Counted from the first letter of the stretch, positions 1-8,917 are shown. The stretch is 64,000 nt of DNA from Desulfuromonadales bacterium (GCA_014860225.1 JACZKE010000006.1:33870-97869); one strand, 5' to 3'. Notes: a model not told the origin generated them from the sequence alone. Numbers and translations are program-made.

Positions 1-1
1 G

Positions 2-118
2 TGGCTGATCCTACTGCCTATGGCGGTCCTTGTCCTCTGGCTCGGTCTCTACCCGGAACCGTTTCTGAGGCCCTTGCATGGTGCTGTCGTAAATATTATG
101 GCGGGAGGTCTACCGTGA
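2..118 (+). CDS. nuoM: NADH-quinone oxidoreductase subunit M, C-terminal fragment
   Basis: Only the last 38 codons are in the window. The frame beginning at base 2 reads as a hydrophobic helix followed by a short tail (LYPEPFLRPLHGAVVN) and ends at TGA 116-118. NuoM is a proton-pumping antiporter-like membrane subunit of respiratory complex I, and its C-terminus typically carries a YPxPFL-like segment. The stop codon overlaps the GTG start of nuoN, which fits the usual nuoL-nuoM-nuoN order and translational coupling. The call rests on this short tail plus position, so it is good but not certain. Confidence 0.75.
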   Translation, partial: WLILLPMAVLVLWLGLYPEPFLRPLHGAVVNIMAGGLP

Positions 119-1533
119 GTTTACCTGACCTGCTTGCATTGCTGCCTATATTGATTCTCGTCTTTGGAGGGACGGTCATCCTTATGGCCGGAGCCTGGTA
201 TCGTGAACCGCTGCCGTTGATTGCCGGCGGGATCGTAACGGCTCTGCTGGGGGCCGTTGCTGCTGGCCTGGTGCAACCGCCCGTCGTTGAAATAGCCGGT
301 CTCTTCAGTGCCGGAGCGTACGCTCGTTTTTTCACCATTCTCTGGTCGTTGCTGGCTGCGGCCGGATTGATGGCTGCGGCCCGCTATATCATTGAAAACA
401 GCATTGGCGCCGGCGAATATGTCTCGCTGGTTCTCTACGCCGCAGCAGGCATGGCGCTGCTCTCATCGGCAACACACCTGCTCGCTCTCTTCCTTGCTCT
501 CGAAACCTTTACCCTGGCATTCTACATCCTGATTGCCTGTAACCGGCGCTGTACACTGGCAGCCGAGGCCGGTATCAAGTATCTGCTGATGAGCGCCGTG
601 TCTACCGGTTTCCTGGCTTTCGGCATTGCCTTGATTTATGCGTCGTCGGGCACTCTGTCGCTACCTGAAGCCGTGATCAAACTCAGCGCAGCGACAGGCG
701 AACTGCATGCATGGGGGCTGCTCGGCTGGGGAATGGTTCTGATTGCGGTTGGTTTTAAAATTTCATTGGTTCCCTTCCATTTGTGGACGCCAGATGTCTA
801 CCAGGGTACTCCAGCACCGGTTGGTGGCCTGCTGGCGACCGGCTCCAAAGGGGCGGTTGTCGCTGTCCTGGTCGGTATGTTGGCGGTCTCCGGACCGGTT
901 TGGCATGGCCTGACTGACCTGCTTTGGCTGCTGGCGGCTTTAACCATGCTGGTTGGCGCCTTCAGTGCCCTCGGTCAGAAAAATCTGAAGCGCCTGCTCG
1001 CTTATTCCTCGGTGACGCATATGGGTACACTGTTGGTCGGGCTTCTTTGTCAGACCTCTGCCGGGTTGACTGCAACGACTTTTTACCTGGTGATTTATGT
1101 GATCACCAGTCTTGGCGCATTTGTTATCATTGCCTCACTGGCCGACGAGCGCGGCGAACCGATGGAATTCGACCAATGGCGCGGCCTCGGCTACCTGCAC
1201 CCGGTTCGCTGTGGAGTATTAGCCCTGCTGCTGCTGTCGCTGGCCGGGCTGCCTGCTACTGCGGGATTTATGGCCAAATTCGTTATTTTTGAGGCGGCGC
1301 TGCAATCTGGTTACCTCGGTCTGGTGCTGATCGGCGTCCTTTCATCAGTCATTTCATTCGCCTTCTATCTGCGTGTGACAATGCTGCTCTTCGAGCCTGA
1401 TGAATCTGTTTGTCGCTGGCATACAGGCACAGCGTCCGAGCATGCTGTCATTGCGGTTTGTACAAGCGCCGTGTTGCTGCTCGGGCTCTTTCCCGGCATC
1501 CTGTTTGATCTGATTGGTCGCATCCTGCCCTGA
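115..1533 (+). CDS. nuoN: NADH-quinone oxidoreductase subunit N
   Basis: NuoN is one of the three antiporter-like membrane subunits of complex I. It couples quinone reduction to proton translocation in the cytoplasmic membrane. The protein is 472 residues, the usual family length, and is almost entirely hydrophobic with about 14 predicted helices. The segment FKISLVPFHLWTPDVYQG, with a lysine in the membrane and the PFHxWxPDVY motif, is diagnostic of the NuoN/M/L proton channel fold. I chose GTG at 115 rather than the upstream open frame. GTGA overlaps the nuoM stop, a GGGAGG ribosome site lies at 101-106, and the preceding 38 codons are the nuoM frame read out of phase. It is the last gene of the nuo operon here. 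Confidence 0.93.
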   Translation: MSLPDLLALLPILILVFGGTVILMAGAWYREPLPLIAGGIVTALLGAVAAGLVQPPVVEIAGLFSAGAYARFFTILWSLLAAAGLMAAARYIIENSIGAGEYVSLVLYAAAGMALLSSATHLLALFLALETFTLAFYILIACNRRCTLAAEAGIKYLLMSAVSTGFLAFGIALIYASSGTLSLPEAVIKLSAATGELHAWGLLGWGMVLIAVGFKISLVPFHLWTPDVYQGTPAPVGGLLATGSKGAVVAVLVGMLAVSGPVWHGLTDLLWLLAALTMLVGAFSALGQKNLKRLLAYSSVTHMGTLLVGLLCQTSAGLTATTFYLVIYVITSLGAFVIIASLADERGEPMEFDQWRGLGYLHPVRCGVLALLLLSLAGLPATAGFMAKFVIFEAALQSGYLGLVLIGVLSSVISFAFYLRVTMLLFEPDESVCRWHTGTASEHAVIAVCTSAVLLLGLFPGILFDLIGRILP

Positions 1534-1578
1534 AAATTGGGTTATAATGAAAAAACGATATTGAAAAGGAGTTGCCCT

Positions 1579-1983
1579 ATGACTGTTTCCGAACGAATCG
1601 ACACTTTTCTGAGCGCAAAGGCCTTTGGTGTGGTTGGTGCCTCATCTAAACGCCATAAGTACGGCAACAAGGTGTTGCGCTGCTATCAGCAGAATCAGTA
1701 CACCGTTGTGCCGGTGAATCCGGTCGAAAAAGAGATTGAGGGTTTAACCTGTGTCGCGACCGTCAATGACCTGCCGGACGTTGTCGACAGCATTTCAATC
1801 ATTACCCCGCCCCAAGTGACGGAAAAGGTGGTCGAGCAGGCGATTGCCAAGGGGATCAAGAACGTCTGGATGCAGCCGGGAGCGGAAAGCGCCCAGGCTG
1901 TGGAGGCTTGTGAAGAAGCGGGAATCAACGTCATTGCCGATGGAAGCTGTGTGCTGGTGGTGATGGGTTACCACGAGCATTGA
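1579..1983 (+). CDS. CoA-binding domain protein (YccU-like)
   Basis: A 134-residue single-domain protein with a Rossmann-type CoA-binding fold. The N-terminal GVVGASSKRHKYGNKV is the glycine-rich loop, followed by VVPVNP and ITPPQ segments and the WMQPGAES motif typical of YccU-type proteins. These resemble the CoA-binding domain of succinyl-CoA synthetase alpha but lack the ligase parts. The exact substrate is unknown in the family. ATG 1579 is chosen because AAAGGAG precedes it at 1565-1571. An in-frame ATG at 1537 has no such site. A TATAAT hexamer at 1543-1548 could be its own -10 box, but I see no good -35. Confidence 0.85.
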   Translation: MTVSERIDTFLSAKAFGVVGASSKRHKYGNKVLRCYQQNQYTVVPVNPVEKEIEGLTCVATVNDLPDVVDSISIITPPQVTEKVVEQAIAKGIKNVWMQPGAESAQAVEACEEAGINVIADGSCVLVVMGYHEH

Positions 1984-2151
1984 GCAACGACATTAAGGGA
2001 AACATAGTAGATTTTTTATGGCAGGGAACAGCCCGGTCCGGAAGGAGCCAGCGGAGGAGAAGGGGATCAAAGGGACAAAAACTTCAGAGTACCGTCATCG
2101 GCACTTTATTTTGAGTCAACAAACACTTGATTCTGCCCTGATCCCCTACCT

Positions 2152-2173
2152 CCGGGAGCCTTTTCCCGGTTTT
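2152..2173 (+). terminator. Short intrinsic terminator after the CoA-binding gene
   Basis: CCGGGA (2152-2157) pairs with TCCCGG (2164-2169) around a 6-nt loop, then TTTT follows. It lies between two convergent genes, ending at the stop codon of the minus-strand zinc-ribbon gene, and could serve the plus-strand transcript. The stem is short, so efficiency is uncertain. Confidence 0.45.
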
Positions 2174-2175
2174 GC

Positions 2176-2388
2176 TCATGCCGCAAAGCAATAATCATCA
2201 CTCTCGACACATTCGGTGAGCGCTTCCAGAAATGATGCCTGCTGTGTGTCCTTGACGACTTCTGTCAAGCCATGGCTGACGGCCCAGCTGCTGCCGCAGA
2301 CGGCACATTCAAACAATTCTTCGTAAAACCCTTCGACGTGAAGGTCAATCTCGCTGTGTTTCAGGCTTTTGCAGACGGGACATTTCAT
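2176..2388 (-). CDS. Small zinc-ribbon protein
   Basis: A 70-residue protein with two CxxC knuckles: Cys3/Cys6 (CPVC) and Cys28/Cys31 (CAVC), spaced as in a rubredoxin-like zinc ribbon. The rest is acidic and has no recognisable enzyme motif. A purine-rich AAGGAAAAG precedes the ATG on the minus strand, which supports it as a real gene. Metal binding is predicted from the cysteines. A nucleic-acid-binding or chaperone role is possible but unsupported. It appears to be monocistronic. Confidence 0.7.
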   Translation of the reverse strand: MKCPVCKSLKHSEIDLHVEGFYEELFECAVCGSSWAVSHGLTEVVKDTQQASFLEALTECVESDDYCFAA

Positions 2389-2905
2389 AATCTTTTCCTT
2401 TGTTTTGCGGCCGCTCGCATTCGTTTGACAAACGACTTTGAAACCGGCAGACCAGTTTGTGGATGCACCTTGTCCGTTTAGTCACCATCGAAATGTGGTT
2501 GAAAATAACCGATAGTGGTGAGCTGTCTTAAAGATAGATTGTAATTTGCCTTTTGGCAAGCACATTTTTATTGAGAAACCCTTGTAAAACAGCATGTTAT
2601 AATGTTTTCTGTTTTAGCAGGTAGACCGGTGGTTTAAAGATTGTCGAGCTTTCGATTAAAGCTCGACACAGATATCGGGTTCTTGCTGCTTAATGACTTG
2701 TAATTGGCGGGTTTTAACGATGCAACCACGATTCTGTTTCCAGATCTCGCACGCTCAGGCGAATCAGGCGGGGGAATAATTAAAATTCAGTTTCTTTTCG
2801 ATCGGCTGGATTTCAAACCATGTTTAATCATTCAAATCAATGATGAATACCGTTTGTGGTCGAAAGATGGATGGTTATTAACCTCAAAGCTTGCGTGTTG
2901 CTGAG
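2389..2905. other. Intergenic stretch with an 11-bp perfect hairpin
   Basis: I see no convincing gene here. A 66-codon frame at 2704 has no ribosome site or recognisable sequence. The clearest structure is a perfect hairpin: TGTCGAGCTTT (2642-2652), 5-nt loop, AAAGCTCGACA (2658-2668). It has no adjacent T-run, so it may be a weak terminator, a protein site or a processed RNA end. The right part of the intergenic region (2906-3074) is repeat family A. Confidence 0.5.
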
Positions 2906-3074
2906 CTAGCAACCTATCGGACTATCCATGAGCCGGCTGCAAATCCGGCTGTTTGGCCCATATTTCAGCTCCTTTTTGGTCCATAGCTACGGCTATGACC
3001 CTGCAAATGAGCTAAAATCTGTTCTCAAACTTCCAAATTTTCGCTTCGGCCCGTAGAGTCCGACAGGCTGCTAG
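2906..3074 (+). repeat. Dispersed hairpin repeat family A, copy A1
   Basis: A 169-bp element with 18-bp terminal inverted repeats (CTAGCAACCTATCGGACT at 2906-2923 and its near-complement at 3057-3074, two mismatches). Its centre is a perfect CATAGC-TACG-GCTATG hairpin. Inner segments (ATTTCAGCTC and GAGCTAAAAT) also pair, so the whole element can fold into one long stem. Close copies are at 47796-47960 (inverted) and 63856-64000. No coding capacity is visible. Confidence 0.9.
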
Positions 3075-3148
3075 GGCTGAATAGGCTGTTCTTGCCGGCA
3101 AAGCATACGATTTGAGTTGTTGAACCGTGATCCTGAAACGAGGTGTCC

Positions 3149-3382
3149 ATGAAAAAAACGGTAGTTTTCTGTTTCGGCCTGTTGTCGGCGCTCTATATTC
3201 TGAATCCGACGGCCGGCATCTTTGAGCTTATTCCCGACAACCTGCCTTTTATCGGCAACCTCGATGAGGCTGCGGCAGTGACCCTGTTGCTGATGTGTCT
3301 GAAATATTTCGGCATCGATCTGCCGAATATTTTCCGGCGTAGCAAAGCCGACGACAAGACCATCAATGTAGATCCCGGGTGA
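3149..3382 (+). CDS. DUF1232 small membrane protein
   Basis: A 77-residue protein with two hydrophobic segments. The middle reads NPTAGIFELIPDNLPFIGNL then DEAAAV, matching the DUF1232 (YkvA-type) pattern in which IPD and PxxGxLDD turns separate two helices. The family has no assigned biochemical role and members are small membrane-associated proteins. ATG 3149 is used because GAAACGAGG lies just upstream. A GTG two codons earlier is possible. It lies 74 bp downstream of a family A repeat. Confidence 0.75.
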   Translation: MKKTVVFCFGLLSALYILNPTAGIFELIPDNLPFIGNLDEAAAVTLLLMCLKYFGIDLPNIFRRSKADDKTINVDPG

Positions 3383-3588
3383 GCGAAGGTCGTCATCTGA
3401 AGTGTTTGCCCCGAATACAGCCGAATGTGAACGGTGAGTCAGGTCAAGCGTGAGGACTTCAAAATGCCATCTTTTATCACCAGGAACGAAGTTCACCAGG
3501 GAAATCAAGACAAATCAGTGGTTTATCTTCGCGTTTTGCGCCTGGCAGGCTTTCGATTTTTGTAGTTGGAAGCAAATCGTCTCCTCTG

Positions 3589-4098
3589 TTAGTCGAGAAC
3601 AGTCACCCTCTGGATCACGATCGGTTCCTGCGGGACATCTTCATAATCGGCAACGCTGGTGGTCGCCTGCTGCTCGATGGTGTAGACAACGTCCATGCCA
3701 TCGACCACCTGGCCGAACACCGCATAACCATACATCTCCGGTTTGAGTCCGCCATGATCGAGGTCCTTGTTGTCCGCGGTGTTGATGTAGAACTGGGCGG
3801 TGGCGCTGTTGATTTCACCGGTACGTCCCATGGCGACGCTGCCGGTCCTGTTCTTCAGTTTGTTGGAGGCCTCGTTGACGATCGGTTTCCTGGTCGGTTT
3901 TTCCTGCATTTCCGGTGTCAGTCCGCCTCCCTGGATCATGAAACCTTTGATAACACGATGAAAGATGGTGCCGTCATAGTGGCCGGCGTTGGCGTAGGCA
4001 ATAAAATTTTCGACACTGACCGGGGCTTTGACGCGGTCGAGCTCGAGAAAAATCTCACCGAGGGAGGTTTCGATCTGGATCAGGGGTTTATCACTCAT
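3589..4098 (-). CDS. Cyclophilin-type peptidyl-prolyl cis-trans isomerase
   Basis: A 169-residue cytoplasmic cyclophilin that accelerates proline isomerisation during protein folding. The core motifs are present: FHRVIKGFMIQGG (catalytic Arg and Phe/Met/Gln), NSATAQFYIN and YAVFGQVVDGMDVV. There is no signal peptide, so it is of the PpiB type. The start at 4098 gives MSDKPLIQIET and is preceded by GAGGTAA. A longer open frame to 4431 runs antisense through the crotonase gene in a wrong frame and was discarded. It lies 61 bp downstream of the crotonase gene on the same strand and may be co-transcribed. Confidence 0.93.
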   Translation of the reverse strand: MSDKPLIQIETSLGEIFLELDRVKAPVSVENFIAYANAGHYDGTIFHRVIKGFMIQGGGLTPEMQEKPTRKPIVNEASNKLKNRTGSVAMGRTGEINSATAQFYINTADNKDLDHGGLKPEMYGYAVFGQVVDGMDVVYTIEQQATTSVADYEDVPQEPIVIQRVTVLD

Positions 4099-4159
4099 GG
4101 TTATTACCTCGCAGGTGGTGTTTGACAGATTGCCGGGCTCCTGTTCAGGAGCGCTCCGG

Positions 4160-4906
4160 TTAGAATTTTTGGGCAGCATCCTTGAGCAGGCTCTGCACGG
4201 AGTCCTCGAACCAGCATTCGAGCATTTTGACCAGTTTGGCCCGGTTGTGCAGTTCGTAGCTCCTGCGCACGGCTTCGGTGCGATTCTCCTTGATGATGGC
4301 GAAGGCAGTGTGTGGCAGGGCGGCCAGAGTGTTGATCCTGGCGACGGCATGTTCCTCCACCTCTGCCAGCGGCAGGACGGCATCGACCAGGCCGGTTTCG
4401 GCTGCCCTGCTGCTGAGCAGGAACTGGCCATGATACATCATCTCGGTGGCGGTTCGGTCGCCAACCACCTGGCGTAGGATCAGATCGGGCAGGTATGGCA
4501 CCGGCAGACCAATGGTCGCTTCGTTGAGGCCGATCAGCTTTTTGCCTTCAGCAGCGAAGCGGAAGTCGCAAGTCAACGCCAGCACGTTGCCGCCAGCGAC
4601 GGCGTGTCCGGTCATAGCGCAGGCGGTGGGCATCGGCAGGGTGAAGAGATCTAAGGTCAGCTGGTCGAAGCGGGTGAAAAAGTCAGTCATTCCATCATGG
4701 TCGAGTTGCACCAGCTCAGGCAGGTTAAAGCCAATGGAGAAAAATTTTTCGTTGCCGGCAAGCACCAGCCCCCTGGCACTGTCGCGCAGCTGAGTCAATG
4801 CGGATGCCAGGTCGTCGACAAGTTCGCTGCTGATGGCATTGGTGACGCCATTACCGAGGCGCAGCACGGCGGTCTCGCCCTGCATGGTGACGGTGACTTT
4901 TGACAT
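4160..4906 (-). CDS. Enoyl-CoA hydratase/isomerase family protein
   Basis: A 248-residue crotonase-fold protein. Both oxyanion-hole segments are visible: FFSIGFNLPEL and GHAVAGGNVLALTCDFR. Of the two catalytic glutamates of true enoyl-CoA hydratases, the one after the second oxyanion glycine is replaced by valine (GGNV where hydratases have GGCE). The second, in LNEATIGLPVP, is kept. A single acid/base fits an isomerase such as delta3-delta2-enoyl-CoA isomerase better than a hydratase. That assignment is inference. No other beta-oxidation gene is adjacent. The substrate is unknown. Confidence 0.82.
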   Translation of the reverse strand: MSKVTVTMQGETAVLRLGNGVTNAISSELVDDLASALTQLRDSARGLVLAGNEKFFSIGFNLPELVQLDHDGMTDFFTRFDQLTLDLFTLPMPTACAMTGHAVAGGNVLALTCDFRFAAEGKKLIGLNEATIGLPVPYLPDLILRQVVGDRTATEMMYHGQFLLSSRAAETGLVDAVLPLAEVEEHAVARINTLAALPHTAFAIIKENRTEAVRRSYELHNRAKLVKMLECWFEDSVQSLLKDAAQKF

Positions 4907-5034
4907 GGTGAGTTCTCTTTATGGGGCAGTGAACTTACTGGTTGCCATCAAATGGGGAGATTCTATGTCAGGGTGCCTCTTCAGTCAAAGGCCTTCGAGA
5001 AAAAGACCCGGATTACACGGAGTCATCTGTAAAG

Positions 5035-5955
5035 TTATTGCTCATTATTCCTGAGCCGCTCAACAAAAGCCCAGTTGAGTTGCTCAGCGCGAAGAACAAA
5101 GTCGGTTTCTTCCCGATCAGTGTTGTTGCAGATCAATTCTTTATAATAAGCCGGGATCTCTTCCTGGCTTGTCTCCATGATTTTTTTAAGAATCTCTTCC
5201 TGAGTCGCATTCCGCGGCATCTTCTCCATGAAAACGCGTGCTGCAGAGGGGTGGGAGACGAAATCCTCTGAACCGGAGAGGATGATCCCATAAAGAAACT
5301 CCACATCTCGCCCCATGTCCACGGGGTTGTTAGTCACGATCATGACCACCTCGTCGTGGGTTTCGCATTGAGTTTCCAAAACGAAGTGCAGGTTGGAGCG
5401 AACCGGGAAAATAAAGCCCTTATAGCTGAGGAACTTGTTGTCGCGAAAACTTTTAACCGTAACGCGCAGGAAAGGATGACACTCATCTTCGATGCGGACG
5501 AGTGTCATGTTGACTATGTCCACATTATTAATCGAGTAATTGTAAAGAATATAGTCGCCGCCGATCTTTTCGAGCAGGCGTTGGGTGTAAGATGGAGAAA
5601 AGCGGGAGAACACCGAAAGGATGAGGCTCCCGCTTTGACGTTCTTCTATCCGCTTGAGAAAGATATCCCGATTTCGTTGCGGAATGTCTCGCGCGCGGCA
5701 TAAAATCTCCACATACTCGGGAAAGTCAACATACATGTCGGTCAGACTTACCCCGATCGCCCGGCAGAAAAAGTCCAGTTTGGTCTTGCTGGGCCTGCTC
5801 CTGCCGGCCTTCCAAGCCTCCAGAGTGACAGAGGTCAGCTTCCCTCCGAGTTGATCCTGAACGATGCTGAGCACCTCTCGCATGGGAATGGCCATCAAGG
5901 TGAACTGCATCTTCGCTTCAAACTCCTGAATATCCACCAAGCCAATGTTCGCCAT
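5035..5955 (-). CDS. XRE-like HTH transcriptional regulator, divergent to tnaA
   Basis: A 306-residue protein. Residues about 25-75 (MREVLSIVQDQLGGKLTS, then TLEAWKAGRSRPSK, then LDFFCRAIGVSLTDMY) read as a lambda-repressor/XRE-type helix-turn-helix. The remaining 230 residues are an unrecognised, probably sensory or oligomerisation domain. The start at 5955 gives MANIGLVDIQ and is preceded by AAAGGGAAC. It is transcribed away from tryptophanase with a 304-bp AT-rich intergenic region between, so it is the obvious candidate regulator of the amino acid fermentation block. No effector can be named from sequence. Confidence 0.65.
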   Translation of the reverse strand: MANIGLVDIQEFEAKMQFTLMAIPMREVLSIVQDQLGGKLTSVTLEAWKAGRSRPSKTKLDFFCRAIGVSLTDMYVDFPEYVEILCRARDIPQRNRDIFLKRIEERQSGSLILSVFSRFSPSYTQRLLEKIGGDYILYNYSINNVDIVNMTLVRIEDECHPFLRVTVKSFRDNKFLSYKGFIFPVRSNLHFVLETQCETHDEVVMIVTNNPVDMGRDVEFLYGIILSGSEDFVSHPSAARVFMEKMPRNATQEEILKKIMETSQEEIPAYYKELICNNTDREETDFVLRAEQLNWAFVERLRNNEQ

Positions 5956-6129
5956 GTGTTCCCTTTTCAACTTTTCTCGTTGTCCAATAACAAATAAAAC
6001 AACGTTATACAAACAAAGCTTTTAATCCAGAGCTTCTTATTTAAATAATACCACTTGAAAATATTTTTTGCAAAGTTTTGAAAAGCCAGGCAAGTATATG
6101 CTAAGTTATCGAAATATAACAGCTTTATG

Positions 6130-6158
6130 TTGACACGGCAACGGCACCCTGCTAAACA
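6130..6158 (+). promoter_or_regulatory. Candidate sigma-70 promoter for tnaA, within the 5956-6259 divergent region
   Basis: TTGACA at 6130-6135 is followed after 17 nt by TAAACA at 6153-6158, about 100 nt before the tnaA ATG. The surrounding 5956-6259 region is AT-rich and holds no gene. It presumably also carries the promoter of the divergent regulator. No tnaC-like leader with a start codon was found. Confidence 0.4.
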
Positions 6159-6259
6159 TGTATTAAAATAGTAAATAGCTTGGCTGGGAGGGGCGGTATT
6201 CTCGGTTTGCTGACCCATAAAGGCATTAACAAAACACTTTTTTAGCGAGGAGTTTCGAT

Positions 6260-7669
6260 ATGAAAGCTGCGCATCTGGCCGAACCGTTCAAGATCAAGAT
6301 GGTCGAACCCCTGAATATGATCTCTCGTGAGGAACGGCAGGCGGCTTTGGTCGAAGCCGGCTACAACCCCTTTTCGCTACGGTCCAGAGACGTTTACATA
6401 GACCTGCTTACTGACAGCGGAACCGGTTCCATGAGTGATAACCAGTGGGCCGGGCTGATGTTGGGTGATGAGTCCTATGCTGGAAGCAATAACTATTATC
6501 ACCTTGCCGAGTCGGTGGCTGATATCTTCGGTTACAAATACACGATTCCAACGCACCAGGGGCGCGGTGCAGAGCAGGTTCTTTTCCCGCAGTTGATTAA
6601 AAAGGGGCAGTTCGTGCTCGGTAATATGCATTTTGATACCACCAAGGCCCATATTGAGATGTCAGGCGGGCGAGCCCGCAATTTCGTTATCGATGCCGCT
6701 TACGACACTTCGACCTACCACCCCTTCAAGGGCAACTTTGATGTGGAAAAGATGGACCGCTTCATCGAAGAAGCCGGCGCTGACGCGGTTGCTTTTATCC
6801 TTATCACGGTGACCTGCAACTCTTCAGGCGGGCAGCCTGTATCGATTGAGAACATCAAGGCCGTGCATGCCTGCGCCAAAAAACACGGACTCCGACTCTT
6901 CTTCGATTCGGCCCGTTATGCTGAAAACGCGTACTTCATTCAACAACGCGAGGCAGGCTACAACGACAAAGCGGTTCGAGAGATCGTTCTCGAAATGTTC
7001 TCTTATGCCGATGGCTCAACGGTCAGCGCCAAGAAGGACCCGCTGGTAAATATCGGTGGGCTCCTCATCTTCAAGGACGATGAAGAATTATTCCGTACCT
7101 GTCAGGCCATGGTTGTTCCTCTGGAAGGGTTCCCGACCTATGGCGGCTTGGCCGGACGAGATATGGAGTGCCTGGCCCGGGGTTTACAGGAAAGTGTTGA
7201 TGAAAATTACCTGGCCTATCGTATCGCGCAGGTCGCTTATCTTGGCAGCCGGTTACGCGACTCCGGAGTGCCTATTCAGTACCCCACCGGAGGGCATGCA
7301 GTCTTCGTAGATGCCGGCAGGATGCTGCCGCATCTTCCCAAAGGGCAATTCCCCGCCCACGCCCTGGCCAATGAACTGTACATCGAAAGTGGCGTACGCG
7401 GCGTGGAGATCGGTTCCCTGCTTTTAGGACGCGACCCGGAAACCGGCGAACAGCAGGACTCTCCCATGGAATTGCTGCGACTGACCATTCCGCGCCGTGT
7501 TTACACCATGAACCATATGGATGTGGTTGCCGACGCTCTCATCGCAATCCTTGCGCGTTCTAAAGAGATTAAAGGCTTGGAATTTACCTATGAGCCTTCG
7601 ATTCTGCGACACTTTACCGCTCGGTTGAGACCGATCGGGAACGAACCCTCGGCATTGAGAGTCGCCTGA
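6260..7669 (+). CDS. tnaA: Tryptophanase
   Basis: A 469-residue PLP enzyme of the beta-eliminating lyase family that cleaves L-tryptophan to indole, pyruvate and ammonia. Full-length similarity covers [26 protein letters not shown] and LLRLTIPRR. The PLP lysine is Lys259. Tyrosine phenol-lyase is the alternative, but the positions known to separate the two enzymes are tryptophanase-like. They are Asp126 (FDTT, where TPL has Thr), Val382 in GVEIGS (where TPL has Met beside its key Arg) and His451 in LRHFTA (where TPL has Phe). The ribosome site is GCGAGGAG. It heads the block with a TRAP transporter, aminotransferase, IOR and ACD. An own promoter and a divergent regulator suggest amino-acid-responsive control. 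Confidence 0.92.
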   Translation: MKAAHLAEPFKIKMVEPLNMISREERQAALVEAGYNPFSLRSRDVYIDLLTDSGTGSMSDNQWAGLMLGDESYAGSNNYYHLAESVADIFGYKYTIPTHQGRGAEQVLFPQLIKKGQFVLGNMHFDTTKAHIEMSGGRARNFVIDAAYDTSTYHPFKGNFDVEKMDRFIEEAGADAVAFILITVTCNSSGGQPVSIENIKAVHACAKKHGLRLFFDSARYAENAYFIQQREAGYNDKAVREIVLEMFSYADGSTVSAKKDPLVNIGGLLIFKDDEELFRTCQAMVVPLEGFPTYGGLAGRDMECLARGLQESVDENYLAYRIAQVAYLGSRLRDSGVPIQYPTGGHAVFVDAGRMLPHLPKGQFPAHALANELYIESGVRGVEIGSLLLGRDPETGEQQDSPMELLRLTIPRRVYTMNHMDVVADALIAILARSKEIKGLEFTYEPSILRHFTARLRPIGNEPSALRVA

Positions 7670-7829
7670 AAACTCTGCAACCAAAGAGCATGGCAGCTTG
7701 TCTCCCAAGTGTTGCTCTCTGGTTCCATAGCATAAATTACGAATCACGCGAGCAAAGGCAATAATGTCCTGGCGCAGATGGTTCGGTGACCGTATGACGG
7801 CGGTGCCGTCAGCAAAGGAGAAAGAGAAT

Positions 7830-8855
7830 ATGCTAAAAAATACGGGTATGTATTTATTGTCGGGAGCATTTGCCGTTGTCCTGCTGGCGAACGTTGCTTT
7901 GGCGGGTTCCGCAACTGAGCTGACCTATGCCAACTTCCCCCCCCCAACGACCTTTCCCAGTGTCCAGATGGAGCGCTGGGTTGCTGAAGTAACCGCCCGC
8001 ACGGACGGTAAGGTGAACATCAAGACCTTTCCCGGCGGTACGCTGCTCAAGGCCAAGGCAATGATGGACGGTGTTGTGGATGGTGTGGCCGACATCGGCT
8101 GCGTAGCTTTCCCCTACCAACCGGGACGTTTCCAGCTGCTTGCCGCGGTTGATCTGCCTATTGGCTTCTCCAATTCCAAGGTGGCCAATGCGGTTCTGTG
8201 GGACCTCTACAAAAAATATGACCCCGCTTCGCTCAAGGGCGTTAAGGTACTGGCGCTCTTCACCGCCCCTCCGGCCTCAATCATGTCCAAGGACCCGATC
8301 CACAAGATGTCGGATCTGTCGGGATATGAACTGCGTGCCACCGGGGCGGGCGTTACTCCATTGAAGATCCTCGGGGCGGTGCCGGTCTCCATGCCGATGC
8401 CAGACACGGTCGAGGCCCTGCAAAAAGGTGTGGTCAAGGGCATCCTCTCCTCCACCGATATCCTGATGGATTTTAAATTCGCTGAGCAGGTCTCCTACAC
8501 GACCCGCGCCGATCTTCAGACCACCTCCTTCGGTGTGCTTATGAATCTGGACAAGTGGAACGCCCTGCCCGCAGATGTGCAGAAAGTCTTTGAAGACCTG
8601 GCGCAGGAGCATTCCATGTGGACCGGAAGCTACGTGGACGATCATGGCAAAAAATCGGTCGAGTGGTCGAAGCAGAATCACAATCATGAGTACATCGAGC
8701 TGGCGGCTGACGAATATGCGAAGTGGCACGAGTTGATGCAACCCATCACAAACGAATGGTTGCAGAAGACAGCTGATGTTGGGTTGCCCGCCCAGGCCTT
8801 CCTCGACGACCTTTTGCTGCTCAAGACCAAGTATGAAGCGGAATTCGGAAAGTAA
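7830..8855 (+). CDS. dctP: TRAP transporter substrate-binding protein DctP
   Basis: The periplasmic solute receptor of a tripartite ATP-independent transporter, 341 residues. Residues 1-25 form a signal peptide ending VALA before GSATEL. The DctP fold is seen in LRATGAG (the arginine that usually clamps the substrate carboxylate) and MPMPDTVEALQKGVVKG. ATG 7830 follows AAAGGAGAAAG. An upstream in-frame ATG at 7764 would put 22 hydrophilic residues before the signal peptide and is rejected. With dctQ and dctM it forms a complete TRAP system. From its neighbours the ligand is probably an amino acid or an aromatic 2-oxo or carboxylic acid, but the sequence does not show which. Confidence 0.92.
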   Translation: MLKNTGMYLLSGAFAVVLLANVALAGSATELTYANFPPPTTFPSVQMERWVAEVTARTDGKVNIKTFPGGTLLKAKAMMDGVVDGVADIGCVAFPYQPGRFQLLAAVDLPIGFSNSKVANAVLWDLYKKYDPASLKGVKVLALFTAPPASIMSKDPIHKMSDLSGYELRATGAGVTPLKILGAVPVSMPMPDTVEALQKGVVKGILSSTDILMDFKFAEQVSYTTRADLQTTSFGVLMNLDKWNALPADVQKVFEDLAQEHSMWTGSYVDDHGKKSVEWSKQNHNHEYIELAADEYAKWHELMQPITNEWLQKTADVGLPAQAFLDDLLLLKTKYEAEFGK

Positions 8856-8868
8856 GGATCAGGTCATT

Positions 8869-8896
8869 GCCGGGAGCCCCGTTCAGGGCTCCCGGC
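8869..8896 (+). promoter_or_regulatory. Intercistronic 11-bp hairpin between dctP and dctQ
   Basis: GCCGGGAGCCC (8869-8879) pairs perfectly with GGGCTCCCGGC (8886-8896) around a 6-nt loop, 13 nt after the dctP stop. Only CTTT follows, so it is at most a leaky terminator. Such stems after binding-protein genes commonly stabilise the 5' mRNA so that the receptor outnumbers the permease. That role is inferred. Confidence 0.75.
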
Positions 8897-8917
8897 CTTT
8901 CCCAAGAAAGAAGTCTC

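Noticed and set aside
2025..2075. A GGTCCGGAAGGAGCCAGCG stretch resembling the apical loop of SRP RNA
   Set aside because: The conserved asymmetric loop (AGCA side) and a closing stem are missing. The flanks do not pair, so similarity is probably chance.
3071..3508. 145-codon minus-strand frame over the DUF1232 gene
   Set aside because: Largely antisense to a recognised gene, runs into repeat A1, and has no recognisable domain or ribosome site.
6170..6230. A tnaC-like leader frame with Trp and a terminal Asp-Pro before a stop (LGWEGRYSRFADP)
   Set aside because: It has a stop codon just upstream and no start codon or ribosome site, so it cannot be translated as a leader peptide.
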